15,191 nt of DNA from an uncultured Bacilli bacterium (GCA_944329255.1 CALVIA010000023.1:1-15191), one strand, 5' to 3'; shown: positions 7,643 to 14,933, counted from the first letter of the stretch. Notes: generated from the letters alone by a model not told the origin. Program-made: numbers and translations.

Positions 7643-8230
7643 TTAATATATAATAACATGCCTTGTTATTTCAAATTCATTATATTTGTATTTTATAATA
7701 TATGATCCTTCTTTTTCTGTATTAACTTCTCCTTCTACAACAACTTGTGACGATATGTCATTACCATTTTTATCTTTAGCAGAAATGCCTGGATCATTAT
7801 AATCTGAACCAAGTTTTATATATTCAACAAATCCACCATTTAAAATTAATTTTGGATTTTCTTTTTGATTAATATCATAGTATGATTTTATCCCTCCTTT
7901 TTCATTTCTAGTTACATAAATTGTATCACTTAACGGAATTGGTTTATCAGTAATAGGATCTATTGTAGAATTTTCTAATAAATTTTTACTTATTAATTTT
8001 TCAACAGATATAAAGGCATAATTTAAATTATCAAAATCAGTTATTTCACTAGAAAAATTAAGTGCATATTTTTTTGCAGCTAATTCTAAAGAATTAATTA
8101 AAACTTCTCGATTTTCTAATTTATAATCCTTTATTTTTCCTAAAGAAACATTTATTATTATAGTTGAAATAAATGCCATTAAACCTATACTTACTATTAA
8201 TTCTATTAGAGTAAATCCCTTGTTTTTCAT
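7643..8230 (-). CDS. Prepilin-like protein with C-terminal Ig-like (DUF5011/HYR-type) domain, first of a tandem pair
   Basis: The 195-residue product has the same layout as its neighbour. It has a prepilin leader MKNKG with cut before FTLIEL (Glu at +5), a hydrophobic helix to about residue 28, and a middle domain with YAFISVEKLISKNLLENSTIDP (71-92). That middle resembles the variable part of Gram-positive pseudopilins. A C-terminal Ig-like domain (about 125-195) follows, with LILNGGFVEYIKLGSDYNDPGISAKD and EGSYIIKYKYN. The ATG follows AAAGGTGATAAA. It has its own promoter at 8254-8282 and is separated from the second copy by 15 bp, so the two form a bicistronic unit. The proteins are clearly paralogous but well diverged. 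They are probably extracytoplasmic fibre or surface proteins; role unknown. The position after parB is where soj or other chromosome genes might be expected. Confidence 0.8.
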   Translation of the reverse strand: MKNKGFTLIELIVSIGLMAFISTIIINVSLGKIKDYKLENREVLINSLELAAKKYALNFSSEITDFDNLNYAFISVEKLISKNLLENSTIDPITDKPIPLSDTIYVTRNEKGGIKSYYDINQKENPKLILNGGFVEYIKLGSDYNDPGISAKDKNGNDISSQVVVEGEVNTEKEGSYIIKYKYNEFEITRHVIIY

Positions 8231-8253
8231 TTTATCACCTTTATTATAAATAT

Positions 8254-8282
8254 ATTATATAGCATAAAAAAAGAATAAACAA
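8254..8282 (-). promoter_or_regulatory. Sigma-A-type promoter of the pilin-like gene pair
   Basis: On the minus strand TTGTTT (8277-8282) and TATAAT (8254-8259) are separated by exactly 17 bp. The predicted start is near 8247, giving a leader of under 20 nt before the ribosome binding site. The -35 element lies inside the stem of the parB terminator. Confidence 0.6.
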
Positions 8283-8298
8283 CTATTTGTTTATTCTT
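8266..8298 (-). terminator. Intrinsic terminator of parB
   Basis: AAGAATAAACAA (8271-8282) and TTGTTTATTCTT (8287-8298) form a perfect 12-bp stem with a 4-base loop. In the minus transcript it is followed by seven U residues. The stem covers the last codons and TAG stop of parB. Confidence 0.75.
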
Positions 8299-9608
8299 AT
8301 TACAATTTGATAATAATTTCCTAAATCAATTTCCTCTTTATTAATGCTTATACCTTGTTTTTTGATATCTTCTATATTTTTATTTATACTATCTAATGCA
8401 AATTTTAAATTATTTATGTTATTAATATTATTAGGATTAATGTTTAAATCAACAAAAAACTTATTTGATGGTTTATCATTTGATGCAAGTAAATCTATAT
8501 TTGTTTCTCTATTATTGTTTGATGGATTAATATCTTCAGAATTATTTTTTATTGATTCTAAATTTATATTAAAACTATTTATATTATTATCATTACTAAA
8601 TACAGATGGATTAATAACATTTTCTATTTCTTGTTCTTTGTTAATATTATTATCATTTAAATTATTGTTTGTATCAAATCTAAATATATCCAAAGAATTA
8701 TCAGGTTGTTCCATGCTTGTTAATGGTTTTATTTCTTCGGTTGAATTATTTAGATTGCTTCTTTGTCCAATGCTATTTATAATATTTAATTGAGGATTAA
8801 CAACGGTTGAATCAATTTTTGAATAAGGAATATTTACTTCTGGTTTACTAACATACTCTTCTTTTACATCAAAAAAATCAAGCGTTTCTTCTTCTTTTTT
8901 GTCGTTATTATTCATTTTAAAAATATCATTATTAATACTATTTTCCATACTATCCACACTTTTTATTTCATTTGTTGCTGTTGTCATATTATTTCCAATA
9001 CTATATTTTTCTTTAATCAAATCATCTGTTTGTTTTACTGTTAATCGATTATTAATTATTTCAGATAAAACATTTCTTTGATCCATTTTTGATTGCAATT
9101 TTAATAAACTTCTTGCATGTCTTTCTGAAATCTTACCATTTAAAATAGATTCTTGAACAACTTCATCTAAATTAAGTAATCTTAATTTATTTGCTATAGC
9201 TGATTGACTTTTTCCCATTTTTTTTGCTAGTTCTTCTTGTGTTAAATATCCCTTATCTAATAATTTTTTAAATGATTTAGCTTCTTCCAATGGTGTCATT
9301 TCTTTTCTTTGGATATTTTCTATTATTGCAACCTCAGCACTTTCATTATCATTTAAATTCATTATAATACATGGAACTTTTTTTAAACCAGTTATACATG
9401 CTGCTTTATATCTTCTTTCTCCTGCAATTATTTCATATTTATCTTGTAACTTTCTGACAACTAATGGTTGAATTATTCCATGTTCTCTTATTGAGTCAGC
9501 TAATTCATTTAAAGCTTCGTTATCAAAAGTAAGTCTAGGTTGAAACCTATTTGGAATTATATCTTCTATTGGTATTTCAACAACTTCTTTCTTTAATGTT
9601 TCATCCAT
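8283..9608 (-). CDS. parB: ParB/Noc-family CTP-dependent chromosome-binding protein with long Asn-rich linker
   Basis: The family are DNA-sliding CTPase clamps loaded at parS (ParB/Spo0J) or NBS (Noc) sites, acting in chromosome segregation or nucleoid occlusion. The 441-residue product has the N-terminal domain with PNRFQPR (19-25), GERRY (63-67) and ENIQR (97-101), the CTP-binding boxes. A helix-turn-helix (about 122-145, LTQEELAKKMGKSQSAIANKL) and KISERHARSLL follow. Residues about 207-385 are a low-complexity Asn/Asp/Ser/Glu linker, then a short C-terminal domain ends in YYQIVIRINK. PNRFQPR and the position after rsmG resemble Noc, but the membrane-targeting amphipathic N-terminus of Noc is not evident, so ParB versus Noc is open. 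Most family members have about 280-300 residues. GTG at 9615-9617 overlaps the ribosome binding site AAAGGTG, so the ATG at 9608 is chosen. Confidence 0.9.
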   Translation of the reverse strand: MDETLKKEVVEIPIEDIIPNRFQPRLTFDNEALNELADSIREHGIIQPLVVRKLQDKYEIIAGERRYKAACITGLKKVPCIIMNLNDNESAEVAIIENIQRKEMTPLEEAKSFKKLLDKGYLTQEELAKKMGKSQSAIANKLRLLNLDEVVQESILNGKISERHARSLLKLQSKMDQRNVLSEIINNRLTVKQTDDLIKEKYSIGNNMTTATNEIKSVDSMENSINNDIFKMNNNDKKEEETLDFFDVKEEYVSKPEVNIPYSKIDSTVVNPQLNIINSIGQRSNLNNSTEEIKPLTSMEQPDNSLDIFRFDTNNNLNDNNINKEQEIENVINPSVFSNDNNINSFNINLESIKNNSEDINPSNNNRETNIDLLASNDKPSNKFFVDLNINPNNINNINNLKFALDSINKNIEDIKKQGISINKEEIDLGNYYQIVIRINK

Positions 9609-9640
9609 ATTAATCACACCTTTTTTATTCTATATACTAT

Positions 9641-9669
9641 ATATTACTAAAAAAATAAAAAAATTGCAA
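9641..9669 (-). promoter_or_regulatory. Candidate parB promoter
   Basis: On the minus strand TTGCAA (9664-9669) and TAATAT (9641-9646) are spaced by 17 bp. The -10 is a 4/6 match. The -35 again falls within the preceding terminator's stem. The ribosome binding site begins about 20 bp downstream. Confidence 0.4.
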
Positions 9670-9686
9670 TAACAATTTATTGCAAT
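9651..9686 (-). terminator. Intrinsic terminator of the mnmG-rsmG unit
   Basis: ATTGCAATAA (9663-9672) and TTATTGCAAT (9677-9686) form a perfect 10-bp inverted repeat with a 4-base loop. On the minus strand it is followed by T6, A, then T5 or more. It lies 50 bp after the rsmG stop. The arm contains the palindrome ATTGCAAT, so an operator function is an alternative. Confidence 0.65.
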
Positions 9687-9736
9687 AATTTACTTTTTTT
9701 TAGCATATATTTTGTTAATTTCTTTTTTTAATTTTA

Positions 9737-10438
9737 TTATAAAGGTCTTTTTTTTATTTTTTCAAATGATCTTGGATACAAAATATTTGTTTTTCCTATT
9801 TTTTTAATAATTATTAAATTCCTAGTACTATTTTCTTTTGGTAATTTAAATGAAATTATATTTTCTATTTTACATGACAATTTATTTATAAATTCTATAT
9901 TTTTTATTTCTTCATCAATTTGTGCTTTCATTGGAATAAAATAGCCATTAATTTTTAATCCCGGTATACATATTTCTGAAATAATATTTAATTTAGAAAC
10001 CGCTCTACATGTTATTAAATCAAATTTTTCAATATTATTTTTTATATATATTTCAGCTCTTTCATTTATTGTAATAATATTTGTTAAATTCAATTTGTTT
10101 ATAACCTCATTTAAAAATTCTATTCTTTTTCCAAGAGAATCTACTAATACTATTTTTAAATTTGGAAAAACTATTTTTAATACTATTCCTGGAAAACCAG
10201 CACCTGTTCCTATATCACAAACATATAAGTTTTTATTTAAATCAATAGCTTTAATTAATGTTAAACTATCATAGAAATGCTTTAAATATACTTCATTTTT
10301 TTCAGTTATTCTTGTTAAATTAATTTTCTTATTCCAAGATATAAGTAATTCATAGTATTTTTCCAATAAATTTATTTGATATTCACTTAATTTTATATTT
10401 AATTTTTCTATTTCTATAACAAAATCTTCTTTATTCAT
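9737..10438 (-). CDS. rsmG: 16S rRNA (guanine-527-N7)-methyltransferase RsmG (GidB)
   Basis: RsmG puts the N7 methyl group on G527 of 16S rRNA (E. coli numbering), using SAM. The 233-residue product has the family's N-terminal block SWNKKINLTRI (35-45), the SAM-binding loop DIGTGAGFPG (75-84), LVDSLGKRIEFL, the CRAV segment and a C-terminal basic tail (YPRSFEKIKKRPL) typical of the family. Length is normal. The ATG at 10438 lies inside the last codons of mnmG (8-bp overlap, ATGAATAA), so the pair is translationally coupled, the classical gidA-gidB arrangement. No mutation in the SAM loop is seen. A terminator follows about 50 bp downstream. Confidence 0.96.
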   Translation of the reverse strand: MNKEDFVIEIEKLNIKLSEYQINLLEKYYELLISWNKKINLTRITEKNEVYLKHFYDSLTLIKAIDLNKNLYVCDIGTGAGFPGIVLKIVFPNLKIVLVDSLGKRIEFLNEVINKLNLTNIITINERAEIYIKNNIEKFDLITCRAVSKLNIISEICIPGLKINGYFIPMKAQIDEEIKNIEFINKLSCKIENIISFKLPKENSTRNLIIIKKIGKTNILYPRSFEKIKKRPL

Positions 10439-12239
10439 TTTTAAAATACCTCTTCATATATACGGATAATATTGATATATCACTTGGATTTACACCACTT
10501 ATTCTCATTGCTTGACCAAGAGATTTAGGTCTTATTTCATTTAATTTTTGTCTTGCTTCACTTGCTATATTTGTTATTTTATTATAATCAATATCTTCTG
10601 GTATTTTTTTATATTCAAGTTTTAACATTCTTTCCGCTTCTTTTGTTATTTTTTTTATATAACCTTCATATTTTAATATAATTTCAACTTGTTCTAATTC
10701 TTCTTTATTATATTTTTTGTCTAATTTATCTATAATATTAAAAATTGAATTTTCTGGTCTTCTTATATAAGTGTAAGCATCAATATTATTTATTTTTTTA
10801 TTTTTTAGAAATTCTAATAAATTGTTTATATTATTTTTTTTATTTATAAATTGTTTATATTTTTCTTCTTCAACGTTTCCAACATCATATCCATATTGAG
10901 TTAATCTTAAATCTGCATTATCATGTCTTAAAAGTAATCTATACTCTGCTCTTGATGTTAATAATCTATATGGTTCTTTTGTTCCCTTTGTAACTAAATC
11001 ATCTATTAATACTCCAATGTATGCTTCATTTCTTTTTAATATTAATGGCTCTTTATTTTCCAAATTTAACGATGCATTTATTCCAGCCATCAATCCTTGG
11101 CATGCTGCTTCCTCATATCCACTAGTTCCGTTTATTTGACCTGCCGTATATAAATTTTTTATTATTTTTGTTTCCAATGATGCATTTATTTGTGTTGGGT
11201 ATATTGCATCATATTCAATCGCATACGCATATTTTAAGATTTTTGCATTTTTTAATCCAGGTAAACTATGAACCATTTTTTCTTGAACATCTTTTGGCAT
11301 ACTTGTTGAAAATCCTTGCAAATATATATCATCATAATATTTACTTTCTGGTTCTAAAAATAATTGATGTGTTTCCTTGTCTTTAAATCTTACAACTTTA
11401 TCTTCAATTGATGGGCAATACCTTGGTCCTACTCCTTTTATATCATTTAATCCACCATACATACTAGATTTATTTAAGTTCTCTAATATTATTTTTTTTG
11501 TTTCTTCTGTGGTATATATTAAATAACAAGGTTCTTGTTTATCTTTTTCATAATAAATTTTGTTATCAAAACTAAATGTATAATATGTATCATCTCCATC
11601 TTCTTGCTTTGTTTGTGTAAAATCTATACTATTTCTATCTATTCTTGGAGGTGTTCCTGTTTTTAATCTCAATATTTTAAATCCATATTTTTCTAAATTT
11701 TCACTTAAAAATTTAGAATTTTTTTCATTATTTGGTCCACTACTTGTTCTCGTATCTCCAATTAAAATATCGCTTTTTAAATATGTTCCAGTAGTTAATA
11801 TTACAATTTTACACAATATTTTTTCTCCAGTTTCTAATATTACTCCCTTGATTACATTATTTTCTATAATTAAATCTTCAACAGTTGCTTCTAATATTGT
11901 CAAATTTTTTTGTTCTTCTAAATGTCTTAACATTTCTTGTGGATAACTTATTTTATCTGCTTGAGCTCTAAGGGATTTAACTGCTGGTCCTTTAGATTTA
12001 TTTAGCATTTTTAATTGTAATAATGTTTTATCAGCGCATATTCCCATATATCCACCAAGTGCATCTATTTCTCTTACAACTATCCCTTTTGCTGTTCCTC
12101 CTATTGAAGGATTACAAGGCATAGTTGCAATATTTTTTTTACTTGTTGTAATCAATAATGTTTTATGTCTTTTACATGATGCAAGTGCTGCTTCACATCC
12201 TGCATGACCTCCTCCTACAACTATTATTTCATAATTCAT
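10431..12239 (-). CDS. mnmG: tRNA uridine-5-carboxymethylaminomethyl modification enzyme MnmG (GidA)
   Basis: MnmG, with MnmE, installs the cmnm5 group on the wobble uridine (U34) of certain tRNAs, using FAD and methylene-tetrahydrofolate. The 602-residue product has the FAD-binding GGGHAG (9-14), the conserved CNPSIGGTAKG (42-52), TTGTYL, the KTGTPPRID block, SAGQINGTSGYEEA-like TAGQINGTSGYEEA, and a C-terminal helical MnmE/tRNA-binding domain ending in SGVNPSDISILSVYMKR. Length is slightly under the usual 620-630. A GTG at 12246-12248 opens a longer frame (MIYMNYE) but belongs to the ribosome binding site GAGGTGA, so the ATG at 12239 is preferred. It has its own extended -10 promoter and heads a two-gene unit with rsmG. 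The partner mnmE is not in the window. Confidence 0.97.
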   Translation of the reverse strand: MNYEIIVVGGGHAGCEAALASCKRHKTLLITTSKKNIATMPCNPSIGGTAKGIVVREIDALGGYMGICADKTLLQLKMLNKSKGPAVKSLRAQADKISYPQEMLRHLEEQKNLTILEATVEDLIIENNVIKGVILETGEKILCKIVILTTGTYLKSDILIGDTRTSSGPNNEKNSKFLSENLEKYGFKILRLKTGTPPRIDRNSIDFTQTKQEDGDDTYYTFSFDNKIYYEKDKQEPCYLIYTTEETKKIILENLNKSSMYGGLNDIKGVGPRYCPSIEDKVVRFKDKETHQLFLEPESKYYDDIYLQGFSTSMPKDVQEKMVHSLPGLKNAKILKYAYAIEYDAIYPTQINASLETKIIKNLYTAGQINGTSGYEEAACQGLMAGINASLNLENKEPLILKRNEAYIGVLIDDLVTKGTKEPYRLLTSRAEYRLLLRHDNADLRLTQYGYDVGNVEEEKYKQFINKKNNINNLLEFLKNKKINNIDAYTYIRRPENSIFNIIDKLDKKYNKEELEQVEIILKYEGYIKKITKEAERMLKLEYKKIPEDIDYNKITNIASEARQKLNEIRPKSLGQAMRISGVNPSDISILSVYMKRYFKNE

Positions 12240-12274
12240 ATATATCACCTCAAATTAATCATATAAGCGTTTGT

Positions 12275-12283
12275 ATTATAACA
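12275..12283 (-). promoter_or_regulatory. Extended -10 promoter of mnmG-rsmG
   Basis: The minus strand reads TGTTATAAT, a perfect -10 with TGn extension. The -35 position (12298-12303, TAGATT) is weak and lies within the dnaN terminator. The leader before the mnmG ATG would be about 30 nt. Confidence 0.6.
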
Positions 12284-12311
12284 AAAAAGAACAGATTAAT
12301 CTATTCTTTTT
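12283..12311 (-). terminator. Intrinsic terminator of dnaA-dnaN
   Basis: Arms 12284-12297 and 12298-12311 pair over 14 positions with a single G-U wobble in the minus transcript (AAAAAGAATAGATT against AATCTGTTCTTTTT). The innermost bases form the loop. The descending arm ends in a run of six U. The stem base overlaps the dnaN stop codon. Confidence 0.65.
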
Positions 12312-13428
12312 AAAATGTTTTTATAGGTACAACTAGTTGAATTAAATTATCGTCCTCTATATTCTTTATAATTATAGGCTTAATCTCACTATTTAATTTT
12401 ATTTGAACAGTTTCACATTTTAATGTTCTTAGTGCTTCCATCATATATTTTGATGAATATGCTATCAACATATTTATTTCATTATCTTTTTTTATGTTTA
12501 TTGATTCTTCCATTTTTCCTATTTCTTGAGATATAGAAGTTAAAATTAATTCATTTTCTTTAATTTGCATTTTTATTAAATTTTTTTCTTTTTCAGATGT
12601 TAATAATGATACTCTATCTATTATATTATAAAATTCTTGTAAATTTAATTCTAGTGTTAGTTCAAAATTTTCTGGTATTAATTTAGATGTATCTGGATAA
12701 GAATTATTTAATAATCTTGATTGAAATAACATGTCTTTTGTTTTTACTAGTATATTATTAGAAAAAATATGTAATTCTAAATTTTCGTCATCATCATTTA
12801 ATATTTTTGTTAATTCAATAAGATTTTTTCCAGGAACTACTATATTTATTTTTTCTTGTTGTTCTTGATCAATATATATTATTTTTTTTGCTAATCTATA
12901 AGAATCAGTTGCTACACACTCAATTTTATTTCCTTCAATCTTAAAATTTATTCCAGTTAATACCGGTCTAGATTCTTGAGTTGAAACAGCAAAAGAAGTT
13001 TGATTAACAATATTTTTAAGAATTTTTTGATTTAGTATTATAGGATTTTCTAAAAGATCCATTTTAATATTAGGAAATTCATTAGAATTCATTCCATTTA
13101 ATGTATATTCTCCTCTTTTTGTTGAAATGATTATTTTTAACCCGTCAGTTTCTATATTTATAAATTCTTCATCAATTTTTCTTATTATTTCTAAAAAATA
13201 TTTTCCTGGTATTATTATAGTTCCTTCCTCTTCTATATTTTCAATTTTTTCTTTAGGTAAGAAAGTTTCTATAACTATTTCATCGTTTGATGAAGTAAAA
13301 AATAAACCCTCTTTTTTTAAATCTAATTTTATTCCACTTAAAACAGGAATTATATTTTTTGTTGAAATAGCTTTTGATACAATATTTAATTTTTCATTTA
13401 AATCATTTTTTTTAATTTTTAATTTCAT
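12310..13428 (-). CDS. dnaN: DNA polymerase III beta sliding clamp (DnaN)
   Basis: The beta clamp is a ring-shaped homodimer that tethers DNA polymerase III and many repair factors to DNA. The 372-residue product shows the usual three repeated domains, at about 1-120, 121-245 and 246-372. It starts MKLKIKKNDLNEKLNIVSKAIS. Landmarks include ISTKRGEYTLNGMNSNEFPN, QESRPVLTGINF, ATDSYRLA and SRLLNNSYPDTSKLIP, with a C-terminal end VVPIKTF. Length is typical. The ATG follows AAAGGAG. It is separated from dnaA by 91 bp holding two DnaA boxes and an A/T triplet run, with no terminator, so co-transcription with dnaA is likely. A terminator follows its stop. Confidence 0.96.
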   Translation of the reverse strand: MKLKIKKNDLNEKLNIVSKAISTKNIIPVLSGIKLDLKKEGLFFTSSNDEIVIETFLPKEKIENIEEEGTIIIPGKYFLEIIRKIDEEFINIETDGLKIIISTKRGEYTLNGMNSNEFPNIKMDLLENPIILNQKILKNIVNQTSFAVSTQESRPVLTGINFKIEGNKIECVATDSYRLAKKIIYIDQEQQEKINIVVPGKNLIELTKILNDDDENLELHIFSNNILVKTKDMLFQSRLLNNSYPDTSKLIPENFELTLELNLQEFYNIIDRVSLLTSEKEKNLIKMQIKENELILTSISQEIGKMEESINIKKDNEINMLIAYSSKYMMEALRTLKCETVQIKLNSEIKPIIIKNIEDDNLIQLVVPIKTF

Positions 13429-13450
13429 AATTTCTCCTTTTTTTATAAAA

Positions 13451-13483
13451 TATTATTATTATTATTGTGGATAATGTGGATAA
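13451..13483. other. Downstream oriC element: two abutting DnaA boxes plus A/T triplet repeats
   Basis: Two perfect boxes TGTGGATAA (13466-13474 and 13475-13483; TTATCCACA on the minus strand) abut head to tail. Directly beside them lies TATTATTATTATTAT (13451-13465), followed leftward by ATAAAA-type AT-rich DNA up to the dnaN ribosome binding site. In Bacillus subtilis the dnaA-dnaN gap holds DnaA boxes next to the unwinding element with DnaA-trio triplets. The layout here matches, with the trio assignment being inference. Confidence 0.7.
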
Positions 13484-13519
13484 CTTGTAAAAACATTATT
13501 ATTTCCTTATTTTTTTAAT

Positions 13520-14869
13520 TTATTTACTATTTATTTTATCTTTTAACATGTTGATAACTTGTTTTAAATTGTTATCAGTTGATATTTCTTTTGAAATTTT
13601 ATCTACTGCATGCATAATAGTTGTGTGATCTTTTCCACCAAATTCTAATCCAATTCTTGTTAATGATTCATCAGTCATAATTCTTGATAAATACATTGCA
13701 ATCTGTCTTGGATAGGCAATTTTACTGGTTCTTTTCTTAGATTTCATGTCTTCTATATTTATTTTATAGTAATCAGCTACAATATTTTGTATTTTTTGAA
13801 TATTATTTTTTACATATCCATATGTATTTAAATGTCCTTTTAATGCTTCTGTTGCGACTTCCAAATTAATCCTTTCTTTATTAAACATAGTTGTATATGC
13901 AAACAATCTATTTAATGCACCTTCTAGTTTTCTAACATCAGATGTACAGTTGTTTGCTATATATTCTAAAACTTCTTCATCAACTGGTCTTGCTAGTTCA
14001 TGAACACTTAGTTTCTTTTTTAGTATTTGTATTCTTAAATCATAATCTGGTGGATATATGTTAACAGTGAGACCCCAACTAAATCTTGTTCTTAGTCTTT
14101 CTTCTAATAACTTTAAGTCTTCAGGAGATCTATCTGAAGATATTATTATTTGTTTTCCTTCTTGATGTAACTCATTAAATGTATGAAAAAATTCTTGTTG
14201 ACTTTGGGTTGCATTTGCAAGAAATTGTATATCATCAATTATAAGTACATCTATATTTCTATATTTATTTTTGAAGTAGTCAATATTGTCATAATTATTA
14301 TTGTTTTTTTTATTTATTCCTATAAAGTCAGAAATAAATTTATCACTTGTTACATAAAGAACTTTTTTATTACTTTCTTTTATTATATAGTTTCCTATTG
14401 CATGCATCAAATGTGTTTTTCCTAGTCCGCTACTTCCATATATAAATAATGGATTATATGCTTTTCCTGGATTTTCTGCAACAGCTAATGCTGCAGTAAA
14501 TGCAAATTTATTTGTATTACCTACTACATAAGTACTAAATTGATAATTTGGATTTAAATTAGCTTGTTCTGGATTATTAAACGGAACTCCCACTTCTTTT
14601 TCAATTGTTTTTTTATTTTTAATTTCTTCTTCTAAAATAAATTCAAATTCAAAATTTGTTCCTGTTATTTCATTGAAAGTTTCTATTATCAAATCTTTAT
14701 AATTTTCAGATAAATTTTTTTTATGCAATTGCATTGGAACAATTACTATTACTTTATTTTCTTTTATATCTTCAATTTTTGTTTCTTTAAACCAAGTTTC
14801 AAAAGAAATTGTGGATATTTTTTCTTGTATTTTTTCAAGAAATTTTTTCCAAACTTGATCTTTATTCAT
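13520..14869 (-). CDS. dnaA: Chromosomal replication initiator protein DnaA
   Basis: DnaA binds 9-bp boxes at oriC and melts the origin as an ATP-bound filament. The 449-residue product has domain I with ISFETWFKETKI (21-32), a short linker (about 80-110), and the AAA+ domain with Walker A GSSGLGKT (145-152), Walker B VLIIDD (208-213), sensor ISSD (about 243-246) and the LEERLRTRFSWGL arginine-finger block (255-267). Domain IV follows, with the DnaA signature GGKDHTTIMHAVDKI (411-425). A longer frame opens with TTG at 14893, but ATG at 14869 matches the usual N-terminus (NKDQVWKKFLEKIQEKIS) and has AGTGAT upstream, so it is preferred. The gene is flanked on both sides by DnaA boxes, consistent with autoregulation and with oriC here. 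Confidence 0.97.
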   Translation of the reverse strand: MNKDQVWKKFLEKIQEKISTISFETWFKETKIEDIKENKVIVIVPMQLHKKNLSENYKDLIIETFNEITGTNFEFEFILEEEIKNKKTIEKEVGVPFNNPEQANLNPNYQFSTYVVGNTNKFAFTAALAVAENPGKAYNPLFIYGSSGLGKTHLMHAIGNYIIKESNKKVLYVTSDKFISDFIGINKKNNNNYDNIDYFKNKYRNIDVLIIDDIQFLANATQSQQEFFHTFNELHQEGKQIIISSDRSPEDLKLLEERLRTRFSWGLTVNIYPPDYDLRIQILKKKLSVHELARPVDEEVLEYIANNCTSDVRKLEGALNRLFAYTTMFNKERINLEVATEALKGHLNTYGYVKNNIQKIQNIVADYYKINIEDMKSKKRTSKIAYPRQIAMYLSRIMTDESLTRIGLEFGGKDHTTIMHAVDKISKEISTDNNLKQVINMLKDKINSK

Positions 14870-14904
14870 ACCATCACTTCCCACTAATAACAAAATACAC
14901 TTAT

Positions 14905-14933
14905 ATTTTACATATAATTCACAAAAAATACAA
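14905..14933 (-). promoter_or_regulatory. Candidate dnaA promoter overlapping a DnaA box
   Basis: On the minus strand TTGTAT (14928-14933) and TAAAAT (14905-14910) are spaced by 17 bp. A one-mismatch DnaA box (TAATTCACA, 14915-14923) lies between the two elements and a perfect box begins 8 bp upstream of the -35. This would let DnaA repress its own promoter. Confidence 0.45.

Noticed and set aside
8344..8793. Plus-strand hydrophobic open frame opposite parB
   Set aside because: It is a shadow of the Asn/Asp-rich linker codons. Antisense of AAT-rich DNA gives Leu/Ile/Phe-rich frames, as at many other places in the window.
12408..12425. GTTTCAC half-site reminiscent of parS
   Set aside because: Only one half of TGTTTCACGTGAAACA is present, and the other half does not match. 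A TGAAACA half-site near 12977 likewise lacks its partner. No full parS was seen in the window.
14812..14820. TGTGGATAT, near DnaA box inside dnaA
   Set aside because: It is a single one-mismatch box within coding sequence for domain I (Ser-Thr-Ile), and such matches are expected by chance in AT-rich DNA.
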